NCBI GenBank assembly: GCA_964454685.1
Contig: CAYVTZ010000054.1
Span: 1 to 16,196 of the forward strand
Direction: 5' to 3'
DNA from: CAYVTZ01 sp964454685
GTDB taxonomy: Bacteria > Bacillota > Clostridia > Christensenellales > Christensenellaceae
Length of the DNA stretch: 16,196 nt
Positions 11,427 through 16,196 of this stretch are shown piece after piece. A program made the translations under genes and the position numbers. Under the pieces are notes generated by a model that ran no database searches, was not told the origin of the DNA, and saw only the letters and a list, made by a program, of their open reading frames with translations. Positions within the stretch are counted from its first letter, which is position 1. Every line of letters begins with the position of its first letter.

Positions 11427-11872
11427 TCATTTTGCACGTTGCAACCGGACGCGAATTCGAACTGCGGGAGCGGCTGCAAGAGTATGCCCCGCTGGTGCCC
11501 ATAACGGCGAAGCTGCTGCGGGTGGGCGGAACATGGAAATCTGAAAGCTACGGCGCGTTGATCCCCGGATATCTGTTTTTGGACTGCGCGGTGGACGTAC
11601 AAGATTACTACCGCATCATGAACACGACGGGCGTGATCCGTGCGTTGAACTACAACGACCCACTGCCCGAACGCGAGGCGCAGGACGTGCGCGTATGGGC
11701 GCAGGCGGTGATCGAGCCGCACGTGATTGATGCGGCGGGCAATGTGCGCGAGGGGATTTTCCCCACCGGCGCACTCAAAAAGATGCTAAAAAGGCAGCGA
11801 CGAGCCGTTTTCGAGATTATGCTCAATGGGCGAAAACAGGATGTTACGGTCTCGGCTGAATTTTTAGGATAA
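11423..11872 (+). CDS. NusG-like transcription elongation factor
   Basis: This is a 149-residue protein. The N-terminal NGN fold shows IILHVATGREFELRERLQEY at residues 2-21 (NusG-type proteins start WYVVQ.. here), then GALIPGYLFLDCAVDVQDYYRIMNTTGVIRAL. The C-terminus (about 118-149), LKRQRRAVFEIMLNGRKQDVTV, resembles the last strands of a KOW domain with its first loop degenerate. Specialised NusG paralogues (RfaH, LoaP) promote processive antitermination in their own operons. Lying between the gp27-type gene and the terminase, and followed by a 292-bp non-coding stretch, it may let RNA polymerase reach the distal late genes. It has no counterpart at this place in Mu. Confidence 0.8.
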   Translation: MIILHVATGREFELRERLQEYAPLVPITAKLLRVGGTWKSESYGALIPGYLFLDCAVDVQDYYRIMNTTGVIRALNYNDPLPEREAQDVRVWAQAVIEPHVIDAAGNVREGIFPTGALKKMLKRQRRAVFEIMLNGRKQDVTVSAEFLG

Positions 11873-11873
11873 T

Positions 11874-12019
11874 GCGGCGCAAGCCGCAACCATAACTCTT
11901 CCTATATATATCATGCATGGCTGGCGAGCGGTGAGTAATTCCTGCTCGCGGCGGGCATGAGCAGAACGAGAAGCACAGGACTTCCCTCGCGAAAAAGCGG
12001 CGGAAGTGCGAACCATGCA
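11874..12019 (+). other. Structured non-coding stretch ahead of terminase
   Basis: No gene is supported from 11873 to 12164. Hairpins are GCGGC-GCAA-GCCGC (11874-11887), GCGAGCGG (11924-11931) with CC-t-GCTCGC (11941-11949), and ACTTCC (11980-11985) with GGAAGT (12002-12007). The last two are enclosed by TGCATGG (11914-11920) and CCATGCA (12013-12019), so 11914-12019 could fold as one branched RNA. No T run follows. It could be a leader recognised by the NusG-like protein, a processing site or part of a late promoter region. Confidence 0.45.
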
Positions 12020-12040
12020 GAAAAATAATGAGTGGACGTG

Positions 12041-12079
12041 TGTTTTACAGCGTTTTAGAACCGTTTTAGAGCGTTTTAA
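12041..12079. repeat. Helically phased YGTTTTA repeats
   Basis: TGTTTTA (12041), CGTTTTA (12051), CGTTTTA (12062) and CGTTTTA (12072) are direct repeats starting 10, 11 and 10 bp apart, one per helical turn. Such phasing suits a protein binding along one DNA face or intrinsic bending. The reverse complement of the 9-mer GCGTTTTAG (12050-12058) appears twice in the left-end repeats (33-41 and 54-62). The remaining stretch to the terminase RBS shows nothing else clear. Confidence 0.5.
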
Positions 12080-12164
12080 TTGGCGGGGTGCGGTTGATGG
12101 ACGGGAAGATATAAAAAAGAACGGACAGAGGGCGGAACAAGCCCTTTTTGGATTGGAGGGCAAA

Positions 12165-13919
12165 ATGCGCAAGCGGGGCAAAAAAAACAGCATAGAAAGA
12201 CTTGCCGAGGCGATTGCGCTGGCGGAGTGCGGCGATGAGGGCATCGGGCAGCATCGGGAGAGGCTGCGGACATTAACCGAGCAAACCTTAAGCGAGGGCA
12301 AGACGCCGGGGCACAAGCGGCTGCAGCGTGAGCTAATGGCGGGTGCGCCGCTTACGGGGGCGGACGGGATTCGGCGCAGGCTGGGTATGATGGATTTGGG
12401 ATATTTCGGGCGGGCATACCTGCCCCATTATTTTTCCAAGGCTTCCCCGCCCTTTCACAAGGAACTGGACGCGATGTGGCAAGACGGCGTGTGGAAGTGC
12501 GAGGAGCTGACGCGCGAAGCGGCGCGGACACTGGCACAACAGCAGGGGTCTCGCTATGCGACGGCGGCACCGCGCGGACACGCGAAGTCTACCAACTTGA
12601 CGTTTAAGGACAGCCTGCACGCGGTGGTCTATGAATACAAAAAGTACATCATGATTTTGTCCGACGTTGCCGATCAGGCGGTGGGCTTCCTTTCCGCAAT
12701 CAAGGAGGAGCTGGAGGACAACGAGGCAATCCACGAGGACTTTGGGGATTTGCAGGGCAAGGTGTGGCGCGATGACGTGATCATCACCAAGACGCGCATT
12801 AAGGTGCAAGCCAAGGGCGCGGGACAAAAGGTGCGCGGGCTGAAGCACAAGAACTGGCGTCCCGACCTTATCGTTTTGGACGACATTGAAAATGATGAGA
12901 ACGTGCGCACGGCGGAGCAGCGGCGCAAGCTGAACGAATGGTTTTTCAAGGCGGTTAGTAAGTGCGGGGACAGCTATACGGACATCATATACATCGGCAC
13001 ACTGCTGCACTATGATTCTCTGCTGGCGAACATCCTCAAGAACCCCGGATATCATGCGAGCAAATATAAGGCGGTGATGGCGTTTTCGAGTGCGGACGCA
13101 TTGTGGCGGCAATGGGCGGACATCTATTGCGATCTTGCCAACACGGCGCGGCAAACGGATGCGCGGGCGTTTTTCGAGGGACACCGCGCGGCAATGCTGG
13201 AGGGGACGCAGGTGCTGTGGGAGGAGAAACTCTCATACTATGACCTGATGGAGATGCGGCTGACGGAAGGCGACGCGGCGTTTAACTCCGAGGAGCAGAA
13301 CGAGCCCATTAACCCGGAGGACTGCCTTTTTCGTGAGGAGTGGTTTGAGTTTTTCGACCTATACAATTTGGACTTGCGCGAGAAGCGATACCAATTTTAC
13401 GGATTCGTAGACCCATCGCTGGGCAAGAGCAAGAAGAGCGACTTTTCCGCCATCATCACGGCGGCGCTGGATACACAGACGGGATATTTGTACATTGTGG
13501 ATGCGGACGTGGAGCGGCGGCACCCGGATGCGATCATTGACGCGGTGATGGGCAAGGCGGGGTGGATTCAAACAGAGTTTGGCAAGCGCTTTGTGAAATT
13601 CGGGGCGGAGACCAACCAATTCCAGTGGTTTTTAAAAGAACAACTGGTGAAGGAAGCGGCGAAACAGCGGGTTTTCCTGCCTGTGGTGGAGGCGCAGCAG
13701 ACCAGCGACAAGGTGATGCGCATTCAGACCATACAACCGTACATCAAGAACAAGGTGGTGCGCTTTCGCAAGAATCAAAAGACATTGCTGGAACAGCTGA
13801 AATATTTTCCGATGGCTGACCATGACGATGCGCCGGACGCGCTGGAGGGTGTGATTGCGCTGACCATCAAGGCACCCAAGCGCAAGCTGCGCGGGTTTCG
13901 CAGCTTGGCGGAATTATGA
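12165..13919 (+). CDS. Terminase large subunit (Mu gp28-type)
   Basis: This is the 584-residue packaging motor. The ATPase domain has a Walker A-type APRGHAKST at 135-143 and Walker B IVLDD with Glu242 after Asp239-Asp240. The C-terminal RNase H-like nuclease carries Asp416 (in YGFVDPSLG), an acidic Glu within KFGAETNQFQW and Asp555/Asp558 (in HDDAPDAL). It cuts and translocates phage DNA into proheads. The start at 12165 is chosen because GGAGGG (12155-12160) lies just upstream. The frame stays open to a GTG at 12006, but that extension crosses the hairpins and phased repeats and uses unusual codons. Confidence 0.95.
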   Translation: MRKRGKKNSIERLAEAIALAECGDEGIGQHRERLRTLTEQTLSEGKTPGHKRLQRELMAGAPLTGADGIRRRLGMMDLGYFGRAYLPHYFSKASPPFHKELDAMWQDGVWKCEELTREAARTLAQQQGSRYATAAPRGHAKSTNLTFKDSLHAVVYEYKKYIMILSDVADQAVGFLSAIKEELEDNEAIHEDFGDLQGKVWRDDVIITKTRIKVQAKGAGQKVRGLKHKNWRPDLIVLDDIENDENVRTAEQRRKLNEWFFKAVSKCGDSYTDIIYIGTLLHYDSLLANILKNPGYHASKYKAVMAFSSADALWRQWADIYCDLANTARQTDARAFFEGHRAAMLEGTQVLWEEKLSYYDLMEMRLTEGDAAFNSEEQNEPINPEDCLFREEWFEFFDLYNLDLREKRYQFYGFVDPSLGKSKKSDFSAIITAALDTQTGYLYIVDADVERRHPDAIIDAVMGKAGWIQTEFGKRFVKFGAETNQFQWFLKEQLVKEAAKQRVFLPVVEAQQTSDKVMRIQTIQPYIKNKVVRFRKNQKTLLEQLKYFPMADHDDAPDALEGVIALTIKAPKRKLRGFRSLAEL

Positions 13920-13933
13920 GGACGGAGGACAAA

Positions 13934-15304
13934 ATGGAATATATCTTTTCGGGCGGCGATTTGAGCAACAAGGACATTGCCGCTTGCATTGGCAAGCACG
14001 CGGGGGATGCCGCGCGAATTGTGGGCAACTACGCATACTACGAAAGCAAGGTGTTTGTGCATAAGCTGCAGCCGGTGGACGGCACGGCGGACAACCGGGT
14101 GAACGCCAACCTTGCCAAGTACATTGCGGATGTTGCGACGGGATATTTTGTGGGGGTACCGCCGCAGTACGTGAGCGAGGATGCGCGGCTGCACGAGCTG
14201 CAGCAGATATTTGACCGCAACGATGAGAGCACCATCAACTATGAAATCGCCGAGAACATGAGCATTGCGGGGGTTGGGTATGACGTGGTGTACGTGGATG
14301 AGCGCAAGGACATCCGCATTGCGGCGGTTGACCCGCGCACGGCTTTTCTGATCGTGGATGATTCGATCGAGCGGCGGGTGCTTGCCGGGGTGCGGTATTG
14401 GGCAGTGGAGGGCGGCAAGCGTCGCGGTGAAATCTATCTGCCCAAGCTGACCCGTGTATTTGAGCAGGACGGCGGGACGCTGCGAATTGTGCAAGAGATT
14501 CCAACGCCGTTTGCAAGCGTGCCTATGACGCAGTACAAGAACAACCGGCACGGGATTGGGGATTTTGAACCCGTGAAAACGCTGATTGACGCATACAACA
14601 AGACGCTTTGCAATGTTTCGGATGATTTGGAAAACACGGCGGCGGCGTATTTGGTGGTGACGGGATTTGAACAGATGGACGAGGACGACCGCGAGACGCT
14701 GCGCCGGATGCGCATTCTATCCATGCCGCAGGACGGCAAGATGGAATATGTGGTAAAAAACCTCAACGACGGGGTGATCGAAAACCACAAACGCACATTG
14801 CGACGCGAGATTTTGCAGATTGCGGGTGTGCCGGATTTATCTGACGAAAACTTTGCGGGTAGCGCTTCGGGTGTGGCACTGCGCTACAAGCTATGGGGCA
14901 TTGACCAGCTTTTTGCGAAGAAGCGGGCGCAGATGGACAAGGGATTGTTCCGGCGCATGGGGCTGATCGGTGACGCGCTGAGGATACTGAAAAAAATTGA
15001 GATTGGAGACGTAAGGATGAGTGTGAGTGTGAAATTTGTGCAGAATATGCCCAAGGACAAGACGGTGGACATTGAGGACGCCGTCAAGGTGAGCGGCGTG
15101 GTGAGCGAGCAGACGGTGCATGAAATGCTTGCGCCCGTGACGGGCGTGAGTGCCGAGGACGAGGCGCAGCGCATGGAGCAGGAAGCAGAGGGCGGGGATT
15201 ATGCGGACATTGTGGACGCGACGGTGGCGGAAGCCGAGGCAGTTGAGCTGCCCGCAGAAACACCCAAGCCCAAGACCACGAGGGCGCGCAGTGCGAAGAA
15301 ATGA
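13934..15304 (+). CDS. Portal protein, SPP1 gp6-type
   Basis: This 456-residue portal forms the ring through which DNA enters the head. The N-terminal part reads YIFSGGDLSNKDIAACIGKH, followed by NRVNANLAKYIADVATGYFVGVPPQYV, a classic SPP1 gp6-type stretch. The later ENFAGSASGVALRYKLWGIDQLF segment lies before the clip/crown helices. The C-terminus is Lys/Arg-rich (TRARSAKK). The start at 13934 has GGAGG (13925-13929) five bases upstream; an in-frame ATG at 13916 overlapping the terminase stop lacks an RBS. Mu itself uses a different portal family (gp29), so the head module is mosaic. Confidence 0.93.
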   Translation: MEYIFSGGDLSNKDIAACIGKHAGDAARIVGNYAYYESKVFVHKLQPVDGTADNRVNANLAKYIADVATGYFVGVPPQYVSEDARLHELQQIFDRNDESTINYEIAENMSIAGVGYDVVYVDERKDIRIAAVDPRTAFLIVDDSIERRVLAGVRYWAVEGGKRRGEIYLPKLTRVFEQDGGTLRIVQEIPTPFASVPMTQYKNNRHGIGDFEPVKTLIDAYNKTLCNVSDDLENTAAAYLVVTGFEQMDEDDRETLRRMRILSMPQDGKMEYVVKNLNDGVIENHKRTLRREILQIAGVPDLSDENFAGSASGVALRYKLWGIDQLFAKKRAQMDKGLFRRMGLIGDALRILKKIEIGDVRMSVSVKFVQNMPKDKTVDIEDAVKVSGVVSEQTVHEMLAPVTGVSAEDEAQRMEQEAEGGDYADIVDATVAEAEAVELPAETPKPKTTRARSAKK

Positions 15305-16196
15305 CCAGTGCGGCTTACTGGCTACGGCGGGCGCTGACGGATAAAATCCGCAGTGTGAAAACGGCGGAGAAGAACATCCGTATGATGCGCGGCATCTTCA
15401 CGGCGGCGCAAAAGGACATCTTGGCGCAGATGGAGAAAATTCTTGCGCTTGCGGCAAACAAAGCGGATGTGCTGCGGTACCTGAATCCTGCGGAGCTGGC
15501 GGCGGCGCGCAAACAGTACGGGGCGTTGATCAAAACAGCGCTTGCGGGGACGGACGTGAATGCGGATGCACTGCTGGAGGCGATGTATCAGGGCGGGAAG
15601 CTATCCCGACTTGACGCGCTGCTGATGCAGCTGGACGCATACAGTGCGCAGCTTTACGGGGAGAGTGCGCGGGCATTAAAAAAACAACTGGCGGACACGG
15701 CGGCGGATGCGTATTACCACAAGCTTTATGATTTTGAGCAATATGCAGGCTACGGGATGGAGTGGGCGACGCTTGATCCGCGCAAGCTGGACATGCTGCT
15801 CTCGCAGAATTGGAGCGGCAAAAGCTGGAGCGCACGGCTTTGGGGGCACGTGGAAAACTTTACAGGCAAGCTGAAAACCGTGATTGGCAAAGGCGTGATG
15901 ACGGGGGCGAGCATCCGTGACATGAGCCTTGAGCTGATGAAGCTGACCGGACAGACGCGCAGGAATGCGGAGCGCATTGTACGCACGGAGACGGCGTTTG
16001 TGGCGGAGAATGCCACACTGCAATGTTACGCCGAACTGGACGTGAAGGATTACAAATTTCTTGCGACGCTTGACCTCAAGACCTCCGCGCCTTGCCGCGC
16101 GTTGGATGGCAAAGTGTTTGCTTGCGCGGACGCGCAGCCGGGGGAAAATTATCCGCCTATGCACCCGCACTGCCGCTCTACCACCGTGCCGGATTT
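15301..16196 (+). CDS. Minor head protein, SPP1 gp7 / Mu F-like (partial)
   Basis: The reading frame starts at ATG 15301, overlapping the portal stop as ATGA, and runs open past the window end, giving 298 residues so far. The N-terminal 200 residues are helical and Ala-rich. The later part has the Phage_Mu_F signature: RIVRTETAFVAENA, then KFLATLDLKTSAPCRALDG, and near the cut end YPPMHPHCRSTTVP with conserved Cys and His. These proteins bind DNA or the portal during head assembly and follow the portal gene in SPP1-type phages. It lacks a 3' end only because the window stops. Confidence 0.92.
   Translation, partial: MTSAAYWLRRALTDKIRSVKTAEKNIRMMRGIFTAAQKDILAQMEKILALAANKADVLRYLNPAELAAARKQYGALIKTALAGTDVNADALLEAMYQGGKLSRLDALLMQLDAYSAQLYGESARALKKQLADTAADAYYHKLYDFEQYAGYGMEWATLDPRKLDMLLSQNWSGKSWSARLWGHVENFTGKLKTVIGKGVMTGASIRDMSLELMKLTGQTRRNAERIVRTETAFVAENATLQCYAELDVKDYKFLATLDLKTSAPCRALDGKVFACADAQPGENYPPMHPHCRSTTVPD

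Larger units (their letters stand above)
1..16196 (+). mobile_element. Mu-like transposable prophage, left part (partial)
   Basis: The order repressor (minus strand), Cro/Ner-like gene, MuA-type DDE transposase, MuB-type AAA+ ATPase, GemA, Mor-family activator, gp25-, gp26- and gp27-like genes, terminase, portal and gp30/F-type minor head protein matches phage Mu from its left end. The transposase catalytic residues fall almost exactly where those of MuA do. Departures from Mu are an S24-type repressor, a BRO antirepressor, an SPP1-type portal, a NusG-like gene and two hammerhead ribozymes. No phage/host junction is seen, so the true left end is either in the first tens of bases or just upstream. 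The right end is outside the window. Confidence 0.93.

Noticed and set aside
12050..12079. GTTTTAGA words resembling the start of type II CRISPR repeats
   Set aside because: The repeats are only 7-9 bp, spaced 10-11 bp with no spacers, and no cas genes are present.
12006..12164. N-terminal extension of the terminase from GTG 12006 or ATG 12015
   Set aside because: It contains phased repeats and part of a hairpin, uses TTA, AGA and ATA codons rare in this phage, and a clear GGAGGG precedes ATG 12165.
1..16196. tRNA or rRNA genes and CRISPR arrays
   Set aside because: No cloverleaf, rRNA-like block or repeat-spacer pattern was seen by eye on either strand.

Overview
This window looks like the left two thirds of a Mu-like transposable prophage from a low-to-mid GC Gram-positive host, most likely a Clostridia-class Bacillota. 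The host call is an inference. It rests on strong AGGAGG-type ribosome binding sites at nearly every gene, an AbrB-type regulator, a DUF6906-type small protein and an SPP1-type portal. Gene order follows phage Mu: leftward repressor, divergent rightward early operon, MuA-type transposase, MuB-type ATPase, small semi-essential early genes, GemA (gp16), a Mor-family activator, gp25/gp26/gp27-like genes, terminase, portal and minor head protein. The right end of the phage (the rest of the head, the tail and lysis genes) lies beyond the window.

Region 1 (1-2022) is the immunity switch. It holds repeated AAAACGC-type motifs at the probable left end, a LexA/CI-like self-cleaving repressor on the minus strand, a divergent control region with a near-perfect sigma-A promoter and several GTTCGT half-sites, a Cro/Ner-like HTH protein and a BRO-N antirepressor. 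Region 2 (2023-4700) is an early accessory block of very small overlapping genes. It contains a 220-nt segment with nested inverted repeats that I read as a structured RNA, two type II hammerhead ribozymes (2868-2933 and 4625-4687), and one gene of unknown function on the opposite strand. Region 3 (4701-7674) encodes the transposition pair. A palindromic MITE-like element sits just after the MuB-type gene, flanked by a 19-bp near-perfect direct repeat.

Region 4 (8058-10136) carries early/middle genes ending in GemA and Mor-like proteins. It is followed by a striking four-half-site symmetric operator and a strong intrinsic terminator. Region 5 (10253-16196) is the start of the late operon: a membrane-anchored coiled-coil protein, a winged-helix-like protein, the gp27-type DNA-binding protein, a NusG-like protein, a 292-bp gene-free structured stretch, the large terminase, an SPP1 gp6-type portal and a minor head protein cut by the window end.

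The most notable features are the pair of self-cleaving ribozymes placed within the early transcript, one of them just ahead of the transposase; the unassigned multi-stem RNA; a DNA-binding domain shared by the antirepressor and the gp27-type protein; and a NusG paralogue followed at once by a structured leader ahead of the terminase. All of this was read by eye, with no database search or folding program.
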